NCBI GenBank assembly: GCA_036676195.1
Contig: JAKFDK010000046.1
Span: 1-64,000 of the forward strand
Source of the DNA: JAKFDK01 sp036676195
Lineage (GTDB): Bacteria > Bacillota > Sulfobacillia > Symbiobacteriales > ZC4RG38
Direction: 5' to 3'
DNA length: 64,000 nucleotides
Under the pieces are notes generated by a model that saw only the letters and a program-made list of their open reading frames with translations, searched no databases and was not told the origin of the DNA. The stretch's first letter is position 1. Each line of letters opens with the position of its first letter. The position numbers and the translations under genes are program-made. Positions 31,084 to 39,374 of this stretch are shown piece after piece.

Positions 31084-32133
31084 TTAACTTCCCGGAGGAA
31101 GTTCCAGACGCAGCGCCAGGATCAACTGGCGGAAGGCGTCAGTGTTCAGATGGCCCGAGGCCCTGGCAAAGCATTCCCACTGCAAGCCTCCTTCGCCCCA
31201 GACTGCTGCCCACCCACCGTATGAGGAGGGACGATTGCGGCTGTCGGCCGGACCCTGGGCCACACCCAGATAGAATGTGTCGCCCCGCAGGTCAAGGGGA
31301 CTCCACTGGTAGGACTTACGTACGGCCGGTTCGGGCGGGACGCTGACAGGATCCGTATTTCCCGGCTGGGTACCACGCAGGTGGATGGTGTCGGTCCAGT
31401 TGCCGGTGTGGCGCAGGAGCAACTGCCATTCACCGCCCATCCCCCGCCGGGAGCGCCGCCAGCCGGCGCTGTCAAAGGCGTAGCCCTGGGGCAGATTGGC
31501 GGGCACCATGGCTGGCACCCCGCAGGAGGCGAGGGATTGCTGGAGATGATCACTCCACGTACAGCCGGCGATCCGGTTCAGTCCCCACGGTCCCCGGTGC
31601 CGTCGCACCGTAAAACTGATGCGGGCAAATGGGACTGATACGATCTGGCTAGCAGCATCGGCATCGGCCGGCTCCATCCCTGCACATAACGCTTCGATTT
31701 CTTCGGGATCGAAGCGGCCTTCTTCCACTGAAATTTCCACCTGAGTCCGCAGTTTGGTCCAGCAAGCCGCCGCCAGTCCTTTGTAGTCAATGCCCTGCCA
31801 ACCTACAGTAGCGCCGGCTCGAAAGGGCCGGCCGACTTCAACCAGGTTCGTGGCCGAGTCGGTCAGGTTCCACCAATCATAGAAGAACTCCTTGACCCGC
31901 AGCCGCCTGTCCCGTCCGGAGACCCGGAAATGTACGGTTGACCAGCGGTCGGCTTCGGTCCGCGCCCAGATCGGACCTACTGCGCATCCTTCCGGAAGCC
32001 TGCGAGGCTCCAGGACGACGAAGTTGCAGTGTGGCTGGGCATGGGCAAAGGCGGCAACCGGATAGACCACCTTGTTATAGCCTGGTCCCGGCACCTCGCG
32101 ACTCCGGATGCCCTCGTCCCAGAACCGGCGCAT
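31084..32133 (-). CDS. Uncharacterised protein, 349 residues
   Basis: No family recognised. It has no signal peptide or membrane segment and is rich in Trp and Arg, with many beta-type stretches, for example G-Q-R/W-Q-L-L-L-R-H-T-G-N-W-T-D-T-I-H-L-R. The composition suggests an all-beta, possibly ligand-binding fold (inference). The frame starts at 32181, but ATG 32133 follows AGGGGGAGG at 3-4 nt and gives M-R-R-F-W-D-E-G. It stands alone between a probable promoter (TATAAT at 32170-32175 on the minus strand, weak -35) and a hairpin. Confidence 0.65.
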   Translation of the reverse strand: MRRFWDEGIRSREVPGPGYNKVVYPVAAFAHAQPHCNFVVLEPRRLPEGCAVGPIWARTEADRWSTVHFRVSGRDRRLRVKEFFYDWWNLTDSATNLVEVGRPFRAGATVGWQGIDYKGLAAACWTKLRTQVEISVEEGRFDPEEIEALCAGMEPADADAASQIVSVPFARISFTVRRHRGPWGLNRIAGCTWSDHLQQSLASCGVPAMVPANLPQGYAFDSAGWRRSRRGMGGEWQLLLRHTGNWTDTIHLRGTQPGNTDPVSVPPEPAVRKSYQWSPLDLRGDTFYLGVAQGPADSRNRPSSYGGWAAVWGEGGLQWECFARASGHLNTDAFRQLILALRLELPPGS

Positions 32134-32169
32134 GGGCCTCCCCCTTCCATCCACGGGCAATCTGCCTTG

Positions 32170-32175
32170 ATTATA
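32170..32175 (-). promoter_or_regulatory. Probable -10 element of the uncharacterised gene
   Basis: A perfect TATAAT on the minus strand lies about 37 nt upstream of ATG 32133, in a short AT-rich gap. No clear -35 is present at 16-18 bp, so a regulator may be needed. Confidence 0.4.
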
Positions 32176-32238
32176 CACCATAAAATGGGAAAAGAACGGA
32201 AAATCCCGTCCTTTTCGCTGGGAGTGTAAAGTTCTTAC

Positions 32239-33828
32239 CTACGATTTCGTGATCTCCCGTTCCTTCAGCACCCTGCGCAGGATCTTTCCTGACGGGTTGC
32301 GGGGGATCGCCGCGATAAACTCCACTTCCCGGATTTGCTTGTACCCGGCGACCCTGGCAGCAACAAAGCGGATCAGTTCTGCGGCATCAGCAGCGGCGCC
32401 CGGGTGCAAGACCACAAATGCCTTCGGGACTTCGCCTGATTCCGGGTGGGGCTTGGCAATCACGGCGGCGTCAGCCACGGCCGAGTGCTCATGCAAGACT
32501 GCTTCCACCTCAGCCGGAGCCACCGCGAAGCCCTTGTACTTGATCATTTCCTTTTTCCGATCGGTGATGTAAACATAACCTTCAGGATCAATGTAGCCAA
32601 TATCGCCGGTATAAAGCCAGCCATCCCGCAGCGCCGCGGCTGTGGCCTCGGGCGCCCTCCAGTACCCCTTCATGATGTGCGGACCCCGCAGACGGAGTTC
32701 GCCAATTTCCCCCGGACTCAGGACGCGCTCTCCGGTTTCGATATCGACAATCTCCTGCTCCTGGTCGGAGACCTGAAAACCCACCGACTCCAGCCGCTGC
32801 AGGTGTGGGTATTCGACGGGATTAAAGTGGGTAAACGGCGAGGCTTCGGTCAGGCCGTACCCCTGTACGACCCGCACACCGGTGTGTTGCATAAATCGAC
32901 GGCCGATCTCAGGCGGGAGCGGAGCCGCCCCTGTCACGGCAAACTTTACAGTGCTGAGATTGAATCTGGTGACATCGGCGAGGCCACTGAATAAGAGAAG
33001 AATCGGCGGCACCGCAAACCAGTGGGTGACACCGTAGCTTTCAATTGAAGCCAGGCTTTCCAGGGGATCAAACCTCTCCATGATTACCTGGGTCCCACCG
33101 GCAGCTACACTTCCTCCCAGTAGCATGGCACCGTAAATATGATAAAACGGCAGATAAATAAGGGAAACGCTGTTGTGGTCAAGTTTAAGGGTGGAGATAA
33201 ACTGGATCGCGTTGGCATATAAGTTCCGGTGGGTTAGCATGACACCCTTTGGCAAGCCTGTGGTACCACTGGAGTAGGGCAATGCCAACAGGTCATTTTC
33301 CGGATCGATCTCGACGGGTGGGGGCGGATCGGCGGGGAAACGGCTCAGCAGGTCGCCCATTCGTAGAGTTCCGACCGGGGCCGACTGGCCGACAAACACC
33401 ACGTGCCGGAGTAGTTCAAGATCTTTTCGCACTGCTGCGGCGACTGGGTACTGAGCCTCCCCGACCACGAGAACAGACGCCTGGGAGTTTTGCAGTTGAT
33501 AAGCTGCTTCCTGCTCCCGGTAGGCGGGATTCATTGGGGTGGCCACCGCTCCGATCCGTGCACAGGCATACCAGGCCACCAGATACTCGGGGCGGTTGGT
33601 CATGAACAGCGCCACTCGGTCGCCTTTCCGGACTCCCATGTCCTGGAGAGCATGGCCGAACGCACAGACCAGGCCGCTGAGTTCCCGGTATGTTAACTGC
33701 TGGTTCTTGAAAACAACGGCTGTTTTCTCAGGAAAGCGTGACGTGGTATGGTCCAGAAGCGCCGCGTAAGATTCCCGCCGATAGTGCAGTCTTGGCCGAA
33801 AAAGCTCTGGCCGCAGGCCCTGGTCCAT
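32239..33828 (-). CDS. Long-chain acyl-CoA synthetase / AMP-dependent ligase
   Basis: ANL-superfamily enzyme that activates a carboxylate with ATP to acyl-AMP and then forms the CoA thioester. Visible are the P-loop Y-S-S-G-T-T-G-L-P-K-G, the Y-G-L-T-E-A-S-P motif, Y-T-G-D-I-G with R-K-K-E-M-I-K-Y-K-G-F, and the C-terminal catalytic lysine in R-N-P-S-G-K-I-L-R. The 529 residues start at ATG 33828 after CAGGGTA; the longer frame to 33960 has no SD and includes the upstream control region. Substrate is unproven; medium/long-chain fatty acid is likely. Confidence 0.9.
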   Translation of the reverse strand: MDQGLRPELFRPRLHYRRESYAALLDHTTSRFPEKTAVVFKNQQLTYRELSGLVCAFGHALQDMGVRKGDRVALFMTNRPEYLVAWYACARIGAVATPMNPAYREQEAAYQLQNSQASVLVVGEAQYPVAAAVRKDLELLRHVVFVGQSAPVGTLRMGDLLSRFPADPPPPVEIDPENDLLALPYSSGTTGLPKGVMLTHRNLYANAIQFISTLKLDHNSVSLIYLPFYHIYGAMLLGGSVAAGGTQVIMERFDPLESLASIESYGVTHWFAVPPILLLFSGLADVTRFNLSTVKFAVTGAAPLPPEIGRRFMQHTGVRVVQGYGLTEASPFTHFNPVEYPHLQRLESVGFQVSDQEQEIVDIETGERVLSPGEIGELRLRGPHIMKGYWRAPEATAAALRDGWLYTGDIGYIDPEGYVYITDRKKEMIKYKGFAVAPAEVEAVLHEHSAVADAAVIAKPHPESGEVPKAFVVLHPGAAADAAELIRFVAARVAGYKQIREVEFIAAIPRNPSGKILRRVLKEREITKS

Positions 33829-33877
33829 TACCCTGCCCCCCGCCTCCCCCAATTGGTCCCTATATAATTCACCAAAT

Positions 33878-33906
33878 ATCTGTTTAATCCTTTCGACTAA
33901 ACAGAT
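33878..33906 (-). promoter_or_regulatory. Operator-like inverted repeat upstream of the acyl-CoA ligase
   Basis: Perfect 9-bp arms ATCTGTTTA (33878-33886) and TAAACAGAT (33898-33906), separated by 11 bp, lie 50 bp upstream of the ligase start in an AT-rich stretch. A weak promoter (TTAAAC, 17 bp, TATAGG) overlaps the near arm. It could bind a fatty-acid-responsive repressor; none is encoded beside it except the XRE gene. Confidence 0.5.
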
Positions 33907-33983
33907 TACACCGGCTCTGGAACTTCCCAAAACGACGCCCGTTTCAGTGTTTTTGCCCACAGCAAAACCGGAACCACGGAGGA

Positions 33984-34005
33984 GCCCGGCCGCGTTGGGC
34001 CGGGC
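33984..34005. terminator. Hairpin after the XRE regulator gene
   Basis: 8-bp GC stem (33984-33991 with 33998-34005), 25 bp past the regulator stop. No T-run, so it is a weak terminator or processing stem. Confidence 0.45.
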
Positions 34006-34029
34006 AGATGATGTCTATGGGCAAAACGC

Positions 34030-34722
34030 CTACCGCAGGCTGAAGCGCTCCTTGATGATTCCGCACAGCGCCTCCGGATCGATGTTGAGTTCGGAGGCCA
34101 GGGAGATGGCAGAAAGATACCGCATCATTTTCTGCGGGGACAGCGTGGCCAGGGCAGTCGGGGTCTTTAAGTCGCCAGTGGCGAAGAATCCCACCGGAAT
34201 ACCGGTGATGGTGCTCATCTGATTCAGCACCGCATAGCCCACTTCGAAATTCCGCTCCAGGATGTCGTTGAGTGCCCTGACAGAGATGCCCAACTGGTAG
34301 GCGACCACAGCGCGGGTGTAGATCTTATCGAAATGGGCACAGAGGTAATCGACCACCATGCCGAAGCGCTGCTCCACCGTGTGCTGGGAAATGCGCTCCC
34401 GCTCCCCCCGGGGCAACGTTTCCAGGTACTTGGCGAAACGCTGACCCACCGTCCAGGCGGTTCCCCCCACCAGCATGGCGCTTTCGTCGCTCCCGGTACG
34501 AGGACCCTGCACCTCGCCCAGGAGGAAAGCCACGCTGACGTTGAGCGCCTTAGCCAGCCGTTCGAGGGACGAGATGGTTGGGTTTTTCTTGGCTCCCTTC
34601 TCCAGTTGGCTGATGTAGCCAATGGCCAAGCCACTCCGTTCGCTTACCTGCTGGAGGATCATCCCCTGCTGGTTCCGCGCCCAAGCCAGCCTCTCCCCCA
34701 GCCCGTTGTTGTTGGCGCTCAT
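34030..34722 (-). CDS. XRE-family transcriptional regulator
   Basis: N-terminal Cro/C1 helix-turn-helix of about 60 residues (R-L-A-W-A-R-N-Q-Q-G-M, then I-G-Y-I-S-Q-L-E-K-G, then L-E-R-L-A-K-A-L-N-V). It is followed by ~160 residues with a second helical region (A-V-V-A-Y-Q-L-G-I-S-V-R-A-L-N-D-I-L-E-R) that may be another DNA-binding or oligomerisation unit. No known ligand domain is recognised. ATG 34722 is used; GTG 34734 is possible. The -10 element and a GTAAC/GTTAC inverted repeat directly upstream suggest autoregulation. Confidence 0.85.
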   Translation of the reverse strand: MSANNNGLGERLAWARNQQGMILQQVSERSGLAIGYISQLEKGAKKNPTISSLERLAKALNVSVAFLLGEVQGPRTGSDESAMLVGGTAWTVGQRFAKYLETLPRGERERISQHTVEQRFGMVVDYLCAHFDKIYTRAVVAYQLGISVRALNDILERNFEVGYAVLNQMSTITGIPVGFFATGDLKTPTALATLSPQKMMRYLSAISLASELNIDPEALCGIIKERFSLR

Positions 34723-34745
34723 TTCCCTCTTCACTCCCTTAGTTG

Positions 34746-34767
34746 GTAACTTCTGTTACTCATTTTA
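34746..34767 (-). promoter_or_regulatory. Promoter -10 and operator-like repeat of the XRE gene
   Basis: On the minus strand TAAAAT (34762-34767) is followed within a few bases by GTAAC-AGAA-GTTAC (34746-34759), a 5-4-5 inverted repeat covering the expected transcription start. This placement is typical of an autorepressor site of an XRE regulator. The -35 is weak. Confidence 0.5.
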
Positions 34768-34829
34768 CACTGTCTCTCCCGGGAAAGAAAAGAGCTTTTT
34801 GCATTTTCTGCTGATTACGCCAACAGCAT

Positions 34830-34853
34830 AAAAAAGGCGGTCAACGAACCGTC
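34830..34853 (-). terminator. Probable weak terminator of the transaminase gene
   Basis: On the minus strand a short imperfect stem (34848-34853 with 34836-34841) is followed by TTTTTT (complement of 34830-34835). The stem is only 4-5 bp, so efficiency is doubtful. It lies 40 bp beyond the stop. Confidence 0.45.
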
Positions 34854-34893
34854 AGGAGCAGGATAGCCAGGGCGGGGCTCCCCGGAGCAGAAT

Positions 34894-35733
34894 CTAAGTA
34901 ATTCGCTCCAGGGCCTGCGCCAGGGCCAGTGTTACCGGACCGGGTCGACCGTCACCGATGGGCCTCCCGTCTACCCGCACCACAGGCATCACTTCGGAAC
35001 TTGTAGAGGTCATGAACAGCTCGGTGGCACGGTTCAGGTCGGCAACCAGCACAGGGCGCTCTGCCAGCTTGAAGCCCAGGTCCCGAGCCAACTGAATGGT
35101 CACGTTGCGGGTCACTCCACTGAGGATCCGGGTGCCGGTGGGATGGGTAACCACCTGGCCGTCCACCACGCCGAATACGTTCGTGCTGGAACCCTCGGTA
35201 ATAGCGCCGTCCCGCACCAGCAGCGCTTCGTGTGCCCCGGCCTGTACGGCCTTCTGTTTGGCCAAAACGTTGGCCAGGAGATTGATGCTTTTGATGTCAC
35301 AGCGTCCCCACCGCTCATCCGGCACCAGCACAGCCGCGGCTCCTTCAGCGTGCAGGAAGGCCGGCTGCATCACCAGGGGCCTGATCGACGCGAACACTGT
35401 GGGAGCTGTACCCGGGGCCGGGAAGTGGTGCGTACGCACCGCTGCCCCGCGGGTAATCTGGATATACACCTGTGAGTCGGCCTGTGCGAGCCCATTGCGT
35501 TGCAGAAGCTCCCCATGCACCGCTACCCAGTCCACCGCCGGGACTTCCATTTGTAACTCATGCAGGGAGCGCGTCAGCCGGTCCAGGTGTTCCTTGAACT
35601 TGAAGGGCCTGCCCCGGTAATTCCGGTATACTTCGTAGACTCCGTCCCCAAACAGGAGACCCCGGTCTTCGATCGATACGCTGGCCTGGTGGCGGGGGAT
35701 GTACTGACCGTTAAGAAAAACGAGGGCCGACAA
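34894..35733 (-). CDS. D-amino-acid transaminase-like class IV aminotransferase
   Basis: Fold-type IV PLP enzyme, 279 residues. The PLP lysine lies in R-C-D-I-K-S-I-N-L-L, and S-I-E-D-R-G-L-L-F-G-D-G-V-Y-E marks the N-terminal domain. Both match D-alanine transaminase better than branched-chain transaminase or aminodeoxychorismate lyase, so D-Ala/D-Glu supply for cell wall is likely. The open frame reaches 35796, but TTG 35733 sits 8 nt after AAGGAGG and fits the family N-terminus. It follows the patatin gene by 64 bp. Confidence 0.85.
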   Translation of the reverse strand: MSALVFLNGQYIPRHQASVSIEDRGLLFGDGVYEVYRNYRGRPFKFKEHLDRLTRSLHELQMEVPAVDWVAVHGELLQRNGLAQADSQVYIQITRGAAVRTHHFPAPGTAPTVFASIRPLVMQPAFLHAEGAAAVLVPDERWGRCDIKSINLLANVLAKQKAVQAGAHEALLVRDGAITEGSSTNVFGVVDGQVVTHPTGTRILSGVTRNVTIQLARDLGFKLAERPVLVADLNRATELFMTSTSSEVMPVVRVDGRPIGDGRPGPVTLALAQALERIT

Positions 35734-35797
35734 GGGCACTGCCTCCTTATCTCCGCTATCGGCAGCCGACTGTGGCGCAGGTATCCGGATCCGCAAC

Positions 35798-37855
35798 CTA
35801 ACGGGCCGGTGGTCTGGATCGGCCGGCCGGGTGCTGGCGCCGGACCAGTGGACCGAGCAACCCCAGGTACAGGGAGCGGGGCACGAGAACCAACAGCAGG
35901 GCCGACAGAGCGAGGGGAAACAAAGCTCCGCCGGCGGCCAGTACCGCTTGCACTGCCTGCAACTCCGGCCGGCCGGTCAGCCAGCGGACAGGCCACATGA
36001 GCGCCCACAGTGCGGAGGACAGCGCTGAGACGGCCAGGGCTGCCCCGATGAGACCGGGCACAACTCGCCACCCCCGCCGGAAGGCGGGCCAACCAGCCGC
36101 CAGGATCAGGCGGGACGCCAGACGGCGCAGGGGACCCAGGTTTTGCATCACGATAGCCCAACTGATCCCTTCATCGGCAGGCCGGGGTGGGGAAACCTGA
36201 CCGCGGGGCAGCCAATCCGGCAGGGTCGCGGTCAGCCACTGGCGCGCGTAATATCGGCCCACCTCAAAATCGTGGCGGAGAAAATCTCGGGAAAAGAAGC
36301 CACCAAAGTGGTTCGCCTCCTCTCCCCTCAGAAGCAGCCGCGGGTCCTCAGGGGCAATGTAGCTGAGTAATATCCAGGGCCGGTTCAAACCCAGGTCCAG
36401 GGCGAGGATAGCATGGACCTCTTCCAGAATGCACTGGTATCGTTGCGGGTGCTCAGGGTCTATTCCGGCCAGGCCCAGGTAGGCAGCCCGGAGCCTGCGC
36501 AGTGCCACCCGGACAGATGCCTGGCCCTCGGCCAGCCGGCCGGCGCCGATCCGCTCCAGGTAGGACAGGTCCTTTTCCGACCGTTCGGTTGCCGCCAACC
36601 AGACATAAAAAGCACGCACTGCCTGCACATATTCAAGAGGGGGGATGGCCCCGGGTTCGTCACGTGACTGCCCATGCCGATCTGACGGAACCTCTGCACC
36701 CGGCACCGCCGACAGCAGAAGAGCAATGGCAGCCACCGCCTCCCCCGGGGAATTAGGCCGGAAGCCTGCCTGCATTCGGCAGCCAAGGGTGGTCAGCAGC
36801 TCCAGTAGCCGCACGATGCGCTCGTTGTCTGTCAGCACCCGGCGGCGACTCACGAACGGGGAAGACGGAAGATTCATCAGCCGCAACGCCCGGCCCAGAA
36901 TGGTAAAAGGACCCATAGGGCCGTGCAAAATCTTTTCCGGCGGAGAAACGGGTGGGTCAGGCTCCACGAAGATGAAGCACCGGCGGGGATCAAAGACCAG
37001 TCCCTCCGGACCGGCCTCGCCGCAGCGACCGGTGACCCAGATCAGACCGCCAATGGCTCGCTCCAGGGGTTGATTGTCCGTGATGGCGCCATCGGCATAG
37101 TGCATGTGCGCCTGTAAGCCGGGGTAATGTTCATGCAACCGGGCCAGAACGGCCTCATTCTCCCAGTGTTCCACGACGGGGCCGGGGCGGCGCAGCCGTT
37201 GCCTCCAGTCAAGGGCCGCCGGATCAAACGCCCCCGGAAAGGCCGCTCCGGCTACGACCACCTGGGCAATCCGCTGCCAGGTCGCCGCCGGCGCCGTTTC
37301 ATCGGTGACCTGCCCCTCGAAGGTAAAGGTGATGGCCTCGTCGTACCGATACTCGTCTCCGCAGACACCTGTGCCGGGCAACCCGTCCACGTTGGTCAAA
37401 GTCAGGATCATGGCCACACGGGGCGCAGGGTAGCGCGGAGATAAAGGACGCCCCCCACCGGCGCCCTGGACCAGGTAGTCCTCAATCATACGCCTGACGT
37501 ATTCGGTCGACAACAGGGCCGCGTCCGGCCATTTGCCTTTACGGCCCGCCTCCTGGGGCGACTCGTACTGGTCAGTTAACTCGTGTAGAGTGACCTTGGT
37601 CCACCGGTACAAGGCCTCAGAGTATGGAGCGCCGGTGGTCAGGCTGCGCACGGCCGCGCCCGCCACCAGTCCGCCGGCGGAAGCGCCGGCAATCAGGTCA
37701 AGGGTGATGGGAGCGCCGTTGGCTATCGCCGTCAGCAGTTCATGCACCACGCCAGCCTCAAAACTTCCCAGCGCCACCGCTCCCGACAGCACGAGGGCCA
37801 CCCGCAGGGGGTCAGCCGCCGGACCGGGGCCCTGGGCCGGGGCATTTTGGACCAT
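35798..37855 (-). CDS. Patatin-like phospholipase with C-terminal membrane anchor
   Basis: Serine lipid hydrolase with a Ser-Asp dyad: G-A-S59-A-G in the nucleophile elbow and D-G-A in Y-A-D-G-A-I-T-D near 250. The oxyanion-type glycine-rich start (L-S-G-A-V-A-L-G-S-F-E-A-G) is also present. The length of 685 residues is far above simple patatins and fits the long DUF3376-type bacterial patatins. The last ~100 residues form two or three membrane segments and end in an Arg/Pro tail, so the enzyme is probably held on the inner membrane. Substrate unknown. It lies 16 bp upstream of the HAD gene stop, within one operon. Confidence 0.85.
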   Translation of the reverse strand: MVQNAPAQGPGPAADPLRVALVLSGAVALGSFEAGVVHELLTAIANGAPITLDLIAGASAGGLVAGAAVRSLTTGAPYSEALYRWTKVTLHELTDQYESPQEAGRKGKWPDAALLSTEYVRRMIEDYLVQGAGGGRPLSPRYPAPRVAMILTLTNVDGLPGTGVCGDEYRYDEAITFTFEGQVTDETAPAATWQRIAQVVVAGAAFPGAFDPAALDWRQRLRRPGPVVEHWENEAVLARLHEHYPGLQAHMHYADGAITDNQPLERAIGGLIWVTGRCGEAGPEGLVFDPRRCFIFVEPDPPVSPPEKILHGPMGPFTILGRALRLMNLPSSPFVSRRRVLTDNERIVRLLELLTTLGCRMQAGFRPNSPGEAVAAIALLLSAVPGAEVPSDRHGQSRDEPGAIPPLEYVQAVRAFYVWLAATERSEKDLSYLERIGAGRLAEGQASVRVALRRLRAAYLGLAGIDPEHPQRYQCILEEVHAILALDLGLNRPWILLSYIAPEDPRLLLRGEEANHFGGFFSRDFLRHDFEVGRYYARQWLTATLPDWLPRGQVSPPRPADEGISWAIVMQNLGPLRRLASRLILAAGWPAFRRGWRVVPGLIGAALAVSALSSALWALMWPVRWLTGRPELQAVQAVLAAGGALFPLALSALLLVLVPRSLYLGLLGPLVRRQHPAGRSRPPAR

Positions 37856-37871
37856 TGGCAGCCCCCCCGAT

Positions 37872-38582
37872 TCAGCCGATTCGCGCCAAGAGGGATGGCA
37901 GTTCAGACAAACGATGAATCACGCCGTCTGCACCGGGGGCAGAATCATCCATGGCCCGGGAGTTGAACCAGACCGCCCGCAGCCCGGCCCCACGGGCACC
38001 GGCCACGTCGGTACGGGGATTGTCTCCGATGTGAATGGCCGTAGCAGGGGGCACCTGTAAGGCGGATACAGTCAGGTGATAAATCTGGGGATTGGGCTTG
38101 GCCATGCGATGCTCGTTAGAAAAGGTCAGGACCTGAAAATGTTCAGCCAGTCCATCTGCAGCCATGAGTTCGCGTAGCACCCAGCCTGGCGTTGAGCCGG
38201 TATTACAGATCACTGCCAGACGATAGGCCTGCGCCAATTCAGCCAGGACGGCCCGCACATCGGGCATTGGCTGGGGCCGGTGGTGCAAAAGGGGCGTCGT
38301 CCAGGCTTCGAGCAGGTCTGGCACTAGCCGGGCGGGTAGATTCAGGTGCTGCAGAAACCGTTCGACCTGTTCCTCCGAAGTCCAGTCAAGCCCGAGTTCT
38401 TCCTGTTGCAGTTCATTGGCCACATGGACGGTCCGGACTGCCCTTTCCAATTCACCGGTGTCCCGCGGACTGCCTAGCCGTTCAAGGTTTTCCGCCAGTC
38501 GCTGCAGGCGCCAGGCCCCACCGCCGGGTGTTTTTCCCTCGTACAACGTCCACCAGAAGTCAAATGTGATGGCCTTGATCAT
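37872..38582 (-). CDS. HAD-superfamily hydrolase with altered motif I
   Basis: A Rossmann-fold HAD protein of 236 residues. It has motif II (I-C-N-T-G-S), motif III lysine in K-P-N-P-Q-I-Y and motif IV G-D-N-P-R-T-D-V. Motif I reads F-D8-F-W10-W-T-L, so the nucleophile Asp is kept but the second Asp, the usual acid/base residue, is Trp. This variant may have lost or changed phosphatase activity. The frame opens at 38618, but ATG 38582 follows GGAGG at 9 nt. Confidence 0.85.
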   Translation of the reverse strand: MIKAITFDFWWTLYEGKTPGGGAWRLQRLAENLERLGSPRDTGELERAVRTVHVANELQQEELGLDWTSEEQVERFLQHLNLPARLVPDLLEAWTTPLLHHRPQPMPDVRAVLAELAQAYRLAVICNTGSTPGWVLRELMAADGLAEHFQVLTFSNEHRMAKPNPQIYHLTVSALQVPPATAIHIGDNPRTDVAGARGAGLRAVWFNSRAMDDSAPGADGVIHRLSELPSLLARIG

Positions 38583-38606
38583 GAACTGCTGCCTCCATGT
38601 ATGGCA

Positions 38607-38629
38607 AGTCCCCCGCAACGCGGGGGACT
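38607..38629. other. 10-bp hairpin in the HAD leader
   Basis: Bases 38607-38616 pair perfectly with 38620-38629 around AAC, just before the HAD SD and about 135 bp after the yaaR stop. No T-run. It could end the yaaR transcript or mark a processed 5' end. Confidence 0.45.
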
Positions 38630-38764
38630 GATAGTAGAGTGGGCTGCATGCGGTGCCGGTGTAACGTAAGGTAGGTCTAGCGCCCGGGTTAGCTTACTAG
38701 AATTTAACATTTCATGTACCACTTCGTCAAGATGATCAACGAAACGGCCGGAAACCCCGTACCT

Positions 38765-39226
38765 CTAGATCCTGATATCGAGCAGCAGGCCTTTGATCTC
38801 ACCTATTTTCTCGAGGATCTTCAAACGGTCCTGCTCATGGTTCAGCACCAGGCGACCGAGTTCCTCCAGCTCTTCGTCCACCTTCTCCACGATGGTCAGC
38901 GAGCGCTCCTGCCAGGCCTGATAGTCAAATTCGGTGCTGGTCTGTACGGAGACAGCCCCTTTCTGCAGGTCCTGCAGAAATTGTTTGACTGCTCCCTTGT
39001 AAGCCTTCAGGTTGGCGATAGTCATCTCTTTGGCCAGGCGCCCGCCCAGTTCGTCCAACTGAACCAGTTGGGCGTGCAGGCGTTCTCGCAGAGTGCCCAT
39101 CTTGGCCTTATTCAGGTTCTGAGTAAACGAGGTCTCGGGCTGGGCGACTTTCCGGCGCTCGCCCGCCGGCACTGGCACTTCTGTTGCCGTTTCAGTCACC
39201 CGCTGAACTTTCGGCATTTTGGCCAC
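38765..39226 (-). CDS. yaaR: YaaR family protein (DUF327)
   Basis: A 153-residue, highly charged, mostly helical cytosolic protein matching the YaaR/DUF327 pattern. It has an N-terminal disordered basic part, then F-T-Q-N-L, L-D-E-L-G-G-R-L, and L-K-A-Y-K-G-A-V-K-Q-F-L, with coiled-coil character towards the end (L-E-K-I-G-E-I-K-G-L-L-L-D). The family is typical of spore-forming Bacillota; its role is not established. ATG 39226 has a perfect AGGAGGTG. Confidence 0.85.
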   Translation of the reverse strand: MAKMPKVQRVTETATEVPVPAGERRKVAQPETSFTQNLNKAKMGTLRERLHAQLVQLDELGGRLAKEMTIANLKAYKGAVKQFLQDLQKGAVSVQTSTEFDYQAWQERSLTIVEKVDEELEELGRLVLNHEQDRLKILEKIGEIKGLLLDIRI

Positions 39227-39281
39227 CTCCTGACCAGTTCTTCGGTCTGAACCGGCAAAATTGTTAGCCCAGGAAAGCGAA

Positions 39282-39354
39282 CCGGTCCCCCCGGCCCAGG
39301 ATTACCACTCGTTCGGGAATGACCCGACCGAATCCTGCAGGCAAGGGGGACCGG
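39282..39354. other. Long structured element after the SLH-protein gene
   Basis: Outer stem of 10 bp (39282-39291 with 39345-39354), inner stem of 6 bp (39298-39303 with 39331-39336) and an apical stem (around 39310-39317 with 39322-39329, one mismatch). Together they make a 73-nt branched hairpin 21 bp past the SLH stop. No T-run of note. It may end or protect the abundant surface-protein mRNA, or be a small RNA. Confidence 0.45.
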
Positions 39355-39374
39355 ACGCAGTACTGAGCTTTCGG

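Noticed and set aside
38714..39250. 178-residue plus-strand frame opposite yaaR
   Set aside because: The minus strand encodes a recognised family with a perfect SD; the plus frame is its shadow.
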